Shown here one piece after another: positions 44,758 to 52,504 of a stretch of 64,000 bases of DNA (position 1 is the first letter of the stretch; the number at the start of each line of letters is the position of its first letter). The notes beneath the pieces were generated by a model, which saw only the letters and a list, made by a program, of their open reading frames with translations, ran no database searches and had not been told where the DNA came from. The stretch spans positions 496,001 to 560,000 of the forward strand of contig NZ_JAGTTN010000001.1 of NCBI RefSeq assembly GCF_020682705.1, given 5' to 3'. The translations under genes were made by a program, and so were the position numbers. Source of the DNA: Microbacterium allomyrinae. GTDB lineage: Bacteria; Actinomycetota; Actinomycetes; Actinomycetales; Microbacteriaceae.

Positions 44758-45279
44758 TCAGCCCGTCCCGTTCACCCTGCTGCGGCGCTCGATCAGCACA
44801 GTGTCACGCCACTGTCCCGCGTGTGCGCCCAGGGCCGAGCGGGCGATGCGTTCTCTGGTGCCGATGACGCGGAATCCGGCTGACTCGTGCACGCGCAGGC
44901 TCGCCGTGTTCTCGGGGAAGATGCTCGATTGGATCGTCCAGAATCCCGCCTCATCCGCCGCGGCGACGAAAGCATCCAGCAAGAGTCGGCCCAGTCCTTG
45001 GCCGCGCGCGTCACGGTGGACGTAGACAGAGTGCTCGATCACGCCTTGGTATGCGGCTCGGGACGAGACGGGTGATGCGGCCGCCCATCCCACCGCCGCT
45101 CCACTCTTGTCAAGGGCGACCAGCCGGGGTTCGGAGAGCTTCCCTTCGTCGAACGCCTCCCACGTAGGGGTCTGCGTTTCGAAGGTCGCTTCGCCGTCCT
45201 CGATGCCGTGGCGGTAGATCTCCTCTACAGCCGGCCAGTCGGACGGGACCATGCTGCGGATCGTCGTCACGAGCAGCAT
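44758..45279 (-). CDS. GNAT acetyltransferase, ArsN/phosphinothricin acetyltransferase-like
   Basis: The 173-residue protein follows the phosphinothricin acetyltransferase pattern: IRSMVPSDWPAVEEIYRHGI, ATFETQTPTWEAFD, EHSVYVHRDARGQGLGRLLL with the acetyl-CoA loop, and PENTASLRVHESAGFRVIGT. ArsN enzymes of this family in arsenic clusters acetylate the trivalent antimetabolite arsinothricin, so this is a likely role. The start overlaps the end of the flavoprotein gene by 13 bases. The enzyme class is sure; the arsenic link comes from context. Confidence 0.82.
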   Translation of the reverse strand: MLLVTTIRSMVPSDWPAVEEIYRHGIEDGEATFETQTPTWEAFDEGKLSEPRLVALDKSGAAVGWAAASPVSSRAAYQGVIEHSVYVHRDARGQGLGRLLLDAFVAAADEAGFWTIQSSIFPENTASLRVHESAGFRVIGTRERIARSALGAHAGQWRDTVLIERRSRVNGTG

Positions 45280-46583
45280 CCGCCTCCGTCGCTCGCGTCC
45301 GTGGAGCAGACCCCTGTGGCGGGAAGCACGAGTTCGACGTGGGATGCCGACGTGGTGTCGCCCGCCAGCCAGGCAGTCACGGAGCGGACCTGCTCGTAGC
45401 CGGTGGCGAGCAGGAACGTGGGTGCGCGTCCGTAGGACTTCATCCCGACGACGAAGAATCCCTTTTCCGGGTGGGTGAGTTCGCGGAACCCGTGGGGTTC
45501 GACCGTTCCGCAGGAGTGGACGTTCGGGTCGATCAGCGGCGCGAGTCGCTTGGGAGCTTCGACGATGTCGTCTAGCTCGAGGCGGATCTCGCGCAGCATG
45601 TCGAGATTCGGCCGGAAGCCGGTGGCGTTCACCACGACGTCGGTGAGGTGCGTAACGACCTCGCCGCGACGATGGCCGACGAGCTCGACGGTGTCGCCGG
45701 TGCGCTGGGCGCGGATGATCTCGAACCCGTCGAGGACGGTGATGCGCCCGTCGGCGACCGCCTGGTCAACCCGGCTGCCGAGCCGTGCACGGTCGGCGAG
45801 TTCGTCATCGGCCGAGGAGGAGACCCGCACCGCCTGCGAGTTGCGGATCAGCCAGGTCACTGTCGCTCCCGGCTCTTGGCGCGCAAGCTCCACGAGGCCC
45901 AGCAGGGTGTTCGCGGCGGAGTGACCGGCGCCGACGACGGTCGCGTGCCGGTCGGCGAACAGGGCGCGGTCCCGGCCGAGCACGTCGGGCAGCGCGGCGG
46001 TGACCCGATCGGCGATATCAGTCATCCCCAGCAGGTCGAGCCCGCCCGAGGACAGCGAATTCGGCGACCGATACGTGCCCGAGGCGTCGATCACCGCGCG
46101 AGCGGCGACGTCCTCGATCGTTTCGTCGGGGGTGCGGACACGGAGGGAGAACGGGGTGGCGAAGCGCGCCTTCGTGCGGGTGCGATCCATTCCCTCGCGG
46201 GTGACGCCGAGCACCTCTACGCCGGTGCGCAGGCGGGAGGCGATCGGCTCCAGCGCAGCCAGCGGGGCAACGTACTTCTCCACCAGCTCGGTGCCCGTCG
46301 GAGCACGTTCCGGGTCGGGCAGCTCCCACCCTTGCGCCTCCAGCAAACGCCGAGATGCGGGGTCGACCAGGTGCTTCCACGGGGAGAACAGCCGCGTGTG
46401 GCCCCACGCGCGAACGCTCGCGGCCGCGACGTCGCCTGCCTCGAAGATCACGAAGTCGATGCCACGCTCCAGCAGATGCGCCGCAGCGGAGAGCCCGATC
46501 GGGCCAGCACCGATGATCGCGACCGGCAGAGTCGTCAGGCGATCGTTCTGCACCGCACGGGGCGTCAGATCAAGCAAGGTCAC
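45267..46583 (-). CDS. ArsO-like FAD/NAD(P)-binding monooxygenase
   Basis: From GTG 46583, behind GGAGG at five bases, the protein has 438 residues. The FAD motif is LPVAIIGAGPIGLSAAAHLL, a second dinucleotide site is ATVVGAGHSAANTLLGLVE, and VVVNATGFRPNLDML is the ATGxRP motif of class B flavin monooxygenases. The tail holds three cysteines (GVCST and GGGCCS). Similar genes in ars operons are called arsO. A longer frame to 46652 would cover an operator and is rejected. It is divergent from arsR and shares its operator region. Confidence 0.83.
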   Translation of the reverse strand: MTLLDLTPRAVQNDRLTTLPVAIIGAGPIGLSAAAHLLERGIDFVIFEAGDVAAASVRAWGHTRLFSPWKHLVDPASRRLLEAQGWELPDPERAPTGTELVEKYVAPLAALEPIASRLRTGVEVLGVTREGMDRTRTKARFATPFSLRVRTPDETIEDVAARAVIDASGTYRSPNSLSSGGLDLLGMTDIADRVTAALPDVLGRDRALFADRHATVVGAGHSAANTLLGLVELARQEPGATVTWLIRNSQAVRVSSSADDELADRARLGSRVDQAVADGRITVLDGFEIIRAQRTGDTVELVGHRRGEVVTHLTDVVVNATGFRPNLDMLREIRLELDDIVEAPKRLAPLIDPNVHSCGTVEPHGFRELTHPEKGFFVVGMKSYGRAPTFLLATGYEQVRSVTAWLAGDTTSASHVELVLPATGVCSTDASDGGGCCS

Positions 46584-46601
46584 AGCATCCTCCAACACAA
46601 T

Positions 46602-46669
46602 ATCGATGAACGTCGATACCCGATTCTGCACCGCTCTATCGACATCTGTCAATATCGACTATTGTCGAT
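46602..46669. promoter_or_regulatory. Three ArsR operators between the divergent flavoprotein and arsR genes
   Basis: ATCGATGAACGTCGAT (46602-46617), ATCGACATCTGTCAAT (46638-46653) and the perfect ATCGACTATTGTCGAT (46654-46669) share a 6-4-6 form. The last ends two bases before the arsR ATG. The half-site differs from the ATAGAC site of the fusion regulator by one base, so two ArsR proteins probably serve distinct sites. Confidence 0.8.
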
Positions 46670-46671
46670 GC

Positions 46672-47022
46672 ATGACCACGATGCTCGAGGTGACGGACGT
46701 CACCGCAGGCGGCTGCTGCACTCCCCTGCAGCGCGAGCCATTGTCGGCTGCGGAAGCGGACCAGCTCGCCACGACGATGAAGGCACTCGCCGACCCGACT
46801 CGCCTCCGGCTGCTGTCCATTGTTGCGGCATCGGAAGGCTCTGAGGCGTGCGTGTGCGACCTGATCGAGCCGGTTGGGCTGAGCCAGCCGACGGTGTCAC
46901 ATCACCTGAAGGTGCTGACCGCCGCGGGCTTCCTCACTCGCAGCAAGCGCGGAACATGGGCATATTTCACGCTCGTTCCGGGCGCGCTCGACCGCGTATC
47001 GCAGCTCCTCACCGCGTCGTGA
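46672..47022 (+). CDS. arsR: ArsR family arsenite-responsive repressor
   Basis: The 116-residue repressor has the winged helix ALADPTRLRLLSIVAASEGS and LSQPTVSHHLKVLTAAGFLT. ACVCDLIEP carries the CxC As(III) site in helix 3, and a further N-terminal GGCCTP pair may take part in metal binding. It should repress both its own gene and the divergent flavoprotein gene through the three operators. It overlaps the aquaporin gene by four bases (GTGA). Confidence 0.93.
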   Translation: MTTMLEVTDVTAGGCCTPLQREPLSAAEADQLATTMKALADPTRLRLLSIVAASEGSEACVCDLIEPVGLSQPTVSHHLKVLTAAGFLTRSKRGTWAYFTLVPGALDRVSQLLTAS

Positions 47023-47738
47023 GTCCGGACACCACTCGCGCCCTCGCCGGCGAGTTCCTCGGCAGCGCGCTTCTCGCGGCTGTCGTCGTCGGATCCGGCA
47101 TCGCGGCGCAGACACTGTCGCCATCCGATACCGGTCTCGCTCTCTTCGAGAACGCGTTTGCGACAGCGCTCGGCCTGGCCGTTCTGATCCTGGTCTTTCA
47201 AACAGTGTCCGGAGCCCACTTCAACCCGGTGGTCTCCATCGTCGACGCACTGCTGCACCGCAAGGGGTGGTCCGTGACGGCGGCGTACATCCCTGCGCAG
47301 GTGCTCGGCTGCATCGCCGGCGCGATCCTTGCGAACCTGATGTTCGCCGAGCCTGCCGTTGCATGGAGCACCTCTGACCGAGCCACATGGCCACATCTTC
47401 TGGCGGAAGCCGTCGCGACTGCCGGTCTCGTACTGGTGATCTTTGCCCTCGTCCGCACCGGCCGTTCTCACCTGGCCGCGCCGGCCGTCGGCGCCTACAT
47501 CGGCGCCGCGTACTTCTTCACCTCCTCCACGAGCTTCGCGAACCCCGCGATCACTGTCGGTCGCGCCTTCAGCGACACATTCGCCGGCATTGCACCCACC
47601 TCCGTCCTGCCATTCATCGGCGCGCAGCTGGTCGGAGCCGCGCTCGGCTGGTTACTGGTTCGCGCGTTCTTCCCCGTCGCGGCAGCCGCACCGGCGGCGT
47701 CCGGCGGCTCGACAAGACCTCAAACGCGCGCGAAGTAA
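47019..47738 (+). CDS. Aquaglyceroporin, AqpS-like arsenite channel
   Basis: From GTG 47019 the protein has 239 residues and six helices plus the two half-helix loops of MIP channels. The pore motifs are SGAHFNPVVS (NPV variant) and TSFANPAITVGRAF (NPA). EFLGSALLAAVVVGSGIAAQ is the typical first helix. It overlaps arsR, which supports a role in letting arsenite out, as described for AqpS in Sinorhizobium. No classical arsB lies beside it. A general glycerol or water channel is the alternative. Confidence 0.88.
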   Translation: MSPDTTRALAGEFLGSALLAAVVVGSGIAAQTLSPSDTGLALFENAFATALGLAVLILVFQTVSGAHFNPVVSIVDALLHRKGWSVTAAYIPAQVLGCIAGAILANLMFAEPAVAWSTSDRATWPHLLAEAVATAGLVLVIFALVRTGRSHLAAPAVGAYIGAAYFFTSSTSFANPAITVGRAFSDTFAGIAPTSVLPFIGAQLVGAALGWLLVRAFFPVAAAAPAASGGSTRPQTRAK

Positions 47739-47922
47739 GGCCGGATGCTCGACGACTCGCGCTCCTACGAGGGCGATGTCGAGAACACACCTGACTACGT
47801 CTCGACCACCAGACGAGATCAACCGCCAGATAGCAATGCAATAAGCGCAATGCACGCAGGCACTCTAAGTGGATGGCCCCCGGTTCCTTGCAATGTCAGG
47901 GATGCCGTGTAAACCAGGTTGC

Positions 47923-48306
47923 ATGGCGCGAAGCAAGTATACGAAGCCAAATGCACGTCGCGAGGAAGCTTATCGGCGGCAGCGGGAGGCCAACGATGCG
48001 GCCGCCATCGCGGCCAGAGACCGCGCAAGGGCGGTCTCTGAAACGCAGCGATCACAGCGTGCCGACCGCAACCTCGAGCTCGTCTGGGGTGGGCGCACCG
48101 ATGCGCTCAAACGGCTGCGGGACATCTCACGACAACTCGAGAAGTTGCATCGGGCCGAGCGCGCCCTGCTGACAGAGCGCGATGAACTGGTCGGCACTTT
48201 GCGTGCTGTCGAGGTCTCGTGGGCGCAACTCGCCACGTGGTCCGGATTGAGTCGCCAGGCGCTGAGCAAACGAACAAACGTGAGCCAGGACCGGCCAGAT
48301 TTCTGA
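47923..48306 (+). CDS. Small coiled-coil protein with C-terminal HTH, unknown
   Basis: I start this 127-residue protein at ATG 47923 (MARSKYTKPNARREEAYRRQ); an in-frame GTG at 47869 is less likely. A long charged helix, very probably coiled coil, covers residues 10-95. A short HTH-like end follows (VSWAQLATWSGLSRQALSKR). No family is recognised. It stands alone on the plus strand inside the island and may belong to its mobile backbone rather than to resistance. Confidence 0.6.
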   Translation: MARSKYTKPNARREEAYRRQREANDAAAIAARDRARAVSETQRSQRADRNLELVWGGRTDALKRLRDISRQLEKLHRAERALLTERDELVGTLRAVEVSWAQLATWSGLSRQALSKRTNVSQDRPDF

Positions 48307-48413
48307 AACCTTGGCAGATATTGCGTGCCTGGCCGGCTCAAATCGACGAGTCCCGGGCTGGCTAGGCTGGGTGAGCCCGTCCGTTGGCGTAACGCGGGCG
48401 CAAGGGGTCGTTG

Positions 48414-49679
48414 GTGCGTAATTCGCTGCGGATTGGTGCGTGGAGGTTCGTCGCCACGTTCGGCGTAGTCAGCCTCCTCGCGGACATCGTCTACGAGGGC
48501 GCGAGGTCGGTGACGGGACCGATCTTGGCGGTGCTCGGCGCGACCGCGATCGTCGTCGGCGTAGTCACGGGGATCGGGGAGGCGGCAGCATTACTCCTGC
48601 GACTCGTGTCTGGTCCGCTCGCCGATCGGAGCCGCAGATTCTGGGCATGGGCCATCGCGGGATATACGCTCACGGTGATCGCCGTTCCCGCGCTCGGCTT
48701 TGCCCAGACGCTCGCTGTCGCGGCCGTGTTGATCATCCTCGAGCGGGTGGGCAAGGCGATCCGCTCCCCAGCGAAGGATGCAATGCTGTCGTTCGCCACA
48801 GCACAGACTGGCCGCGGCAAAGGCTTCGCGGTCCACGAGGCCATCGATCAATTCGGTGCTGTCCTCGGCCCGCTGCTCGTGGCCGAGATGCTCGCACTCA
48901 CCGGAGTGCAGTACGGCCCAGCGCTGGCCGTGCTCGCAATCCCGGGCATCGCTGCACTCGGCTTGCTGTTCTGGTTGCGGTCGCGAGCGCCGCAGCCCGA
49001 GCTGTTCGAGTCCCGGAGTCGCCCGCAGACTCCGCACCTCCCCGACGACGTACCCGCGGGCACCCGCGTTCGGCTGCCCTCCGCATTCTGGATCTATGCC
49101 GGATTCAGCGCCGCAACGGTCACAGGGTTCGCCACCTTCGGGCTCATCTCATTCCACATGGTTGAGGGCGGCATCCTTGCACCCGCGATCGTCCCCGTCG
49201 TCTATGCCGCGGTGATGCTCGTCGATGCCCTGGTCGCGCTCGCAACTGGATGGATATACGACCGCATCGGGCCCCGCGTCCTGCTGGCGCTTCCGGTGCT
49301 GTGTGCGGTCATTCCCGTGCTCGCGTTCGGCGACGCGATGTGGGCGGTCGCGGCCGGTGCACTGCTTTGGGGTGCTGCGCTCGGCATCCAGGAATCCACC
49401 CTGCGCGCGACCATCGCCGACCTCATCCCGCCTTCCTACCGCGCGACCGCCTATGGCGTTTACGCTGCCGTCCTCGGCGTCGCGGCCGCCATCGGCGGCG
49501 CCCTGGCGGGCGTGCTCTACACGGAGTCTCTGACCGCTTTGGTGGTGGTTACGGCTGTCATCCAGGCGGCCGCTCTGATCTTCTTCGCAGTCTTCCTCTC
49601 GCGCCGCAAGCTGGTGGTCGAAACGGTCCCTGAAGAGCCGGGCCAAACGACGGACGAGCGCATCGACAACGACGCGTAA
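48414..49679 (+). CDS. MFS permease
   Basis: The protein (about 421 residues from GTG 48414; TTG 48411 is possible) has about eleven or twelve hydrophobic helices. SGPLADRSRRFWAWAIAGYT is the MFS loop 2-3 motif, and the second half repeats it (TGWIYDRIGPRVLLAL). ADIVYEGARSVTGPILAVLG is a conserved start seen in a widespread subgroup. Placement in the island suggests export of a toxic compound or metal complex, but the substrate is not known. A GGGG-rich leader precedes the start. It is convergent with the merR operon. Confidence 0.85.
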   Translation: MRNSLRIGAWRFVATFGVVSLLADIVYEGARSVTGPILAVLGATAIVVGVVTGIGEAAALLLRLVSGPLADRSRRFWAWAIAGYTLTVIAVPALGFAQTLAVAAVLIILERVGKAIRSPAKDAMLSFATAQTGRGKGFAVHEAIDQFGAVLGPLLVAEMLALTGVQYGPALAVLAIPGIAALGLLFWLRSRAPQPELFESRSRPQTPHLPDDVPAGTRVRLPSAFWIYAGFSAATVTGFATFGLISFHMVEGGILAPAIVPVVYAAVMLVDALVALATGWIYDRIGPRVLLALPVLCAVIPVLAFGDAMWAVAAGALLWGAALGIQESTLRATIADLIPPSYRATAYGVYAAVLGVAAAIGGALAGVLYTESLTALVVVTAVIQAAALIFFAVFLSRRKLVVETVPEEPGQTTDERIDNDA

Positions 49680-49762
49680 TTCTTCTGCGAGCTTGGCGCG
49701 CACGCCGCCGCGTTCGGCACGTTCGCAGTTCAGCCTGCGGTCGACCTATCGCCGCCAGTACG

Positions 49763-50068
49763 TCAGCAGGCGCAGGTCGGGTCGGCGCAGCCATTCGCGC
49801 CCGCCGCCGCAGCCCGTTTGGCGGCCCGCCGGCGGTACATCCACCACATTCCGAGAGCGAGCACACCGAGTCCGATCGCGACCGCGGTGAGCGTCTGCTG
49901 CAGTACTGCGGCGCCGGCGCCGGTGAGGAGACCAGCCACGATGAGGTAGGGAAGCGCACAGCACCCGACGCATGCGAGAAGCGCAAGCGATGCGGCGATC
50001 TTCGTCCGTCTTGGTGCTGAGCTGTCTATGCTCACTGTTCTCGGGCAGGCGGTTTCGGGCAAGGTCAT
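49763..50068 (-). CDS. Small cysteine-rich membrane protein, MerF/MerT-like
   Basis: The 101-residue protein has two hydrophobic helices. The first carries a cysteine pair (LLACVGCCALPYLIVAGLL), the layout of MerF and MerT mercury importers, and the C-terminus is NGCADPTCAC. The ATG overlaps the merR stop (ATGA), so it is the last gene of the operon. It may carry a thiophilic metal across the membrane. No merA or merB is present, so mercury is not proven. Confidence 0.7.
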   Translation of the reverse strand: MTLPETACPRTVSIDSSAPRRTKIAASLALLACVGCCALPYLIVAGLLTGAGAAVLQQTLTAVAIGLGVLALGMWWMYRRRAAKRAAAAGANGCADPTCAC

Positions 50069-50493
50069 CGGGGAGCCTCTTCTGATCGGGCAAGATCGGC
50101 GTACGGAATGGGGCAGTCAGCGCAGGTGCAGCCGGTGAGGCTGTCGCAGCGGGCGGTGACGATCTGCTCGAGTCCCTCCCGGATGGTGTGGAGGGCGGCG
50201 AGCTTCTGGTCGATCTCGGCGATCTTCGCCACAGCCCGCGCCTGCAGGTCCGGCGTGGGGTGACCATGCCTGCCGGTATCGAGAAGTTCCGCTACTTCGT
50301 CAAGCGTGAACCCGAGCCGTTGCGCGGCTTTGATGATGCGCAGGGTCGCCACAGCGCTCTCGTCATACAGGCGATGCCCACCCGACGAGCGGATGGGTCT
50401 GGCCAAGAGTCCTCGTCGCTCGTAGTAGCGAAGAGTCTGCATATTCACACCGACCCGTTCCGCGACCGCTCCGCTGCGCAGCATCTCAGTCAT
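50065..50493 (-). CDS. MerR family heavy-metal regulator
   Basis: The N-terminal winged helix (SGAVAERVGVNMQTLRYYER, RGLLARP) is followed by the long dimer helix. The C-terminal metal site is ARCDSLTGCTCADCPIP with four cysteines, consistent with a soft-metal sensor. ATG 50493 overlaps the end of the preceding gene; ATG 50484 is equally possible. It is the second gene of a three-gene operon. It probably activates the spaced promoter upstream of 50821 by DNA untwisting. Mercury is the likely ligand by neighbourhood only. Confidence 0.86.
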   Translation of the reverse strand: MTEMLRSGAVAERVGVNMQTLRYYERRGLLARPIRSSGGHRLYDESAVATLRIIKAAQRLGFTLDEVAELLDTGRHGHPTPDLQARAVAKIAEIDQKLAALHTIREGLEQIVTARCDSLTGCTCADCPIPYADLARSEEAPR

Positions 50494-50821
50494 CGACGGG
50501 GTCACTCGTGATAGCGAGGAGGGCGCCCAGCACGTCTGTCTGATTGTCCGGGACCGTGATGTCCATCCGAAGGCCGTCGGCCGCGTCGGTGAATATGAAG
50601 TCGAAGAACGTGCAACACGAGGACTCTCGAGCCGCGAGATCTCGGGCCTTCGCTTCCGCTGCCGGGTCGAATACCACCCGCGCGCGGGTGGGCGAGATCC
50701 GCTGAATCTGACGGGCCGAGGTGCGGAACAGGTGATCGAACTCTGCGACACGCAACGGCCGCTCTGTCGTGGGGAGAGTGCACGCGGCGGGCGCCCAGTT
50801 CAGTGCTGAAGTCTCTGACAT
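50486..50821 (-). CDS. Small protein of metal-resistance operons, unknown
   Basis: The 111-residue protein has the start APAACTLPTTERPLRVAEFD and a central ARESSCCTFFDFIFT with adjacent cysteines, followed by beta strands. I have seen proteins of this kind beside merR genes in Actinobacteria, but no function is established to my knowledge. The cysteines suggest metal binding or transfer. It is the first gene of the merR operon and overlaps merR by eight bases. Confidence 0.7.
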   Translation of the reverse strand: MSETSALNWAPAACTLPTTERPLRVAEFDHLFRTSARQIQRISPTRARVVFDPAAEAKARDLAARESSCCTFFDFIFTDAADGLRMDITVPDNQTDVLGALLAITSDPVDD

Positions 50822-50834
50822 GACTCCACGGTAA

Positions 50835-50859
50835 ACCTGTACCTGAGTACCGGTTGCAA
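50835..50859 (-). promoter_or_regulatory. MerR-type operator/promoter
   Basis: A 20-bp dyad, ACCTGTACCTGAGTACCGGT (one mismatch), abuts TTGCAA, a -35 candidate on the minus strand. The -10 element would follow at TTTACC or a neighbouring frame after about 19 bp, the over-long spacing typical of MerR promoters. It lies 14 bp upstream of the first gene. Confidence 0.7.
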
Positions 50860-50897
50860 GTCCTAGGGAAGAGCTTGTTGACGAGCCCCGCCGTCGC

Positions 50898-51030
50898 CTA
50901 TTCCGAGGGCGTGGCGCGTACGCGGGTTCGGATGACTCGCGGGATCAGCCGGACAAACACGACCATCGCAATCAGCTCCCCGGCAGCGAACAACACGAAC
51001 ACGCTCAGCGCATTGCGAAAGTCACCTGCG
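50898..51030 (-). pseudogene. Remnant of an ACR3/BASS-type transporter, C-terminus only
   Basis: Minus-strand translation of this stretch gives AGDFRNALSVFVLFAAGELI and then AMVVFVRLIPRVIRTRVR, ending in a stop at 50898. It matches the end of the intact transporter at 52504 (IELLGMVIFVRFVPRLVRGR). The frame is closed just upstream by a TAG, and the rest of the gene is absent. The merR gene stop overlaps its start. It looks like the tail of a former merR-acr3 operon after deletion. Confidence 0.72.
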
Positions 51031-51447
51031 GGCTATCCTCCCGGGGTCCTGCGCGCCCGGAAAGATGCATTCCGTGGAGCAGTGGTCTGCGCTGTCCGGG
51101 CAGCTCGCGAGTCCGTGGTCGGCCTCGTCGAGGCGGGCGCGAAGAACGTCCAGCCGCGCCCGCTTCTCATCGATCTGGCGCATGCGCTCAGCCAGGAGCG
51201 GCCGAAGGTGGTCTCTGACGTCCGTGCACGGTTCCGTCTCCACCGATCGGAGATGTTTGGCAATGTCTGCCAGGGGAAGCCCCAGCTCCCTGCTGGCCTC
51301 GATGATGTCGAGGCGACTCAGGACGTCGCCACCGTAGTCTCGGTAGCCGTTGCTGCTGCGGCCAGGTGCGATAAGACCGATGCTCTCGTAGTAGCGCAAC
51401 GCCGTCGTGGAAAGCCCGCTATGCCGGGAGACTTCCGAGATGCGCAT
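51022..51447 (-). CDS. MerR family regulator of the ACR3-like exporter
   Basis: The 141-residue protein has a winged helix (ISEVSRHSGLSTTALRYYES, IGLIAPG), SNGYRDYGGDVLSRLDIIEA and a dimer helix. Its C-terminal cysteines are in LASCPDSADHCSTECIFPG. The cysteine set differs from that of the other MerR in the island. It lies divergent from the ACR3-like gene with a perfect dyad between them, so it probably controls that gene, perhaps in response to arsenite or antimonite. Ligand identity is inference. Confidence 0.86.
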   Translation of the reverse strand: MRISEVSRHSGLSTTALRYYESIGLIAPGRSSNGYRDYGGDVLSRLDIIEASRELGLPLADIAKHLRSVETEPCTDVRDHLRPLLAERMRQIDEKRARLDVLRARLDEADHGLASCPDSADHCSTECIFPGAQDPGRIARR

Positions 51448-51471
51448 GCCGCGAGCCTATGCGCGTACAAC

Positions 51472-51502
51472 TTGACCTTCAAGTGGCTTGAAGGTTTACG
51501 TT
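51472..51502 (+). promoter_or_regulatory. MerR-type promoter of the ACR3-like exporter
   Basis: TTGACC (51472-51477) is a good -35 box. A perfect 21-bp dyad, ACCTTCAAG, TGG, CTTGAAGGT (51475-51495), fills the spacer. A -10-like TTACGT or TACGTT follows after 18-19 bp. The layout matches MerR-activated promoters. Confidence 0.82.
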
Positions 51503-51535
51503 GTTCACCGTGCCTTCTTCTCCCGGTCTCCGCAC

Positions 51536-52504
51536 GTGACGCAGCTGGTCTCCTGGCTTGAGCGTCATCAGATTGCCCTGTATCTCGCCTCGATCTTCGT
51601 CGGCGTCTTGCTTGGTGTGCTCGCTCCGGCAGCGCATCACCTCGAGGTCGCGATAGAGCCAGTACTCGCATTGCTACTGTTTGCGACGTTCCTCGGTGTC
51701 CCGTTCGCCGCACTCGGCAGGTCGCTACGGGATGTTCGGTTTCTCGCTGCGCTCGGCGCACTTAATTTCGTCGTCGTCCCCGCAATCGCATTCGGCTTGT
51801 CACGTTTCGTCGCGGATGAGTCTGCACTGCTGTTCGGGGTGCTGCTGGTTCTGCTGACTCCGTGCATCGACTACGTGATCGTGTTCGCAGGCCTAGCGGG
51901 AGGCGCATCTGAGCGCCTACTCGCGGCAGCCCCGCTCCTTATGCTCGCCCAGATCCTCCTCCTGCCCCTCTACCTGCTGCTTTTCATCGGGCCGGAAGGA
52001 GTTGCGGTGGTCGAGGTCGAACCCTTCGCCAGGGCATTCCTTCTGCTCATCGTGTTGCCCTTGACCGCCGCCGCGGCGACGCAGTTGCTGTCCAAGCGGC
52101 ACCGCATCGGGAGTCTGATTGAGAGAACAATGCTGAGGCTGATGGTTCCCTTGATGATGGCCACCTTGTTCACTGTGGTCGCTTCGCAAGCAGGTGCCGT
52201 CGGCGCGGCAGCCCTGCAGCTCGTCGTCGTCGTACCGATCTTTGTCGCGTTCCTCATCTTGATGGCTCCCGTCGGCGCCGGCGCGGGATATCTGTTCCGG
52301 CTGGATGTCCCATCAACGCGCGCGCTGCTCTTCAGCGGAGCGACCCGTAACTCGCTGGTCGTGCTGCCTCTGGCACTGGCGCTCCCCGCTCCCCTCGCGC
52401 TCACGCCGGTCGTGGTCGTCACCCAGACGCTGATCGAATTGCTCGGCATGGTGATCTTTGTCAGATTCGTTCCCCGACTCGTTCGCGGCCGAAAGCAGCC
52501 CTGA
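51536..52504 (+). CDS. ACR3-like arsenite exporter (bile acid/arsenite permease superfamily)
   Basis: From GTG 51536 the protein has 322 residues and about ten hydrophobic helices. LLTPCIDYVIVFAG in the fourth/fifth helix region places a cysteine as in ACR3 exporters (conserved cysteine of TM4). SGATRNSLVVLPLALALP resembles the ACR3 tenth-helix region. The frame goes on upstream but would run through the promoter. It should expel arsenite across the membrane. Substrate assignment rests on this motif and context; the sodium/bile acid symporter subfamily is the alternative. Confidence 0.82.
   Translation: MTQLVSWLERHQIALYLASIFVGVLLGVLAPAAHHLEVAIEPVLALLLFATFLGVPFAALGRSLRDVRFLAALGALNFVVVPAIAFGLSRFVADESALLFGVLLVLLTPCIDYVIVFAGLAGGASERLLAAAPLLMLAQILLLPLYLLLFIGPEGVAVVEVEPFARAFLLLIVLPLTAAAATQLLSKRHRIGSLIERTMLRLMVPLMMATLFTVVASQAGAVGAAALQLVVVVPIFVAFLILMAPVGAGAGYLFRLDVPSTRALLFSGATRNSLVVLPLALALPAPLALTPVVVVTQTLIELLGMVIFVRFVPRLVRGRKQP

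Noticed and set aside
46584..46652. Longer N-terminus of the ArsO-like flavoprotein
   Set aside because: The extra part crosses an ArsR operator; GTG 46583 has GGAGG at five bases.
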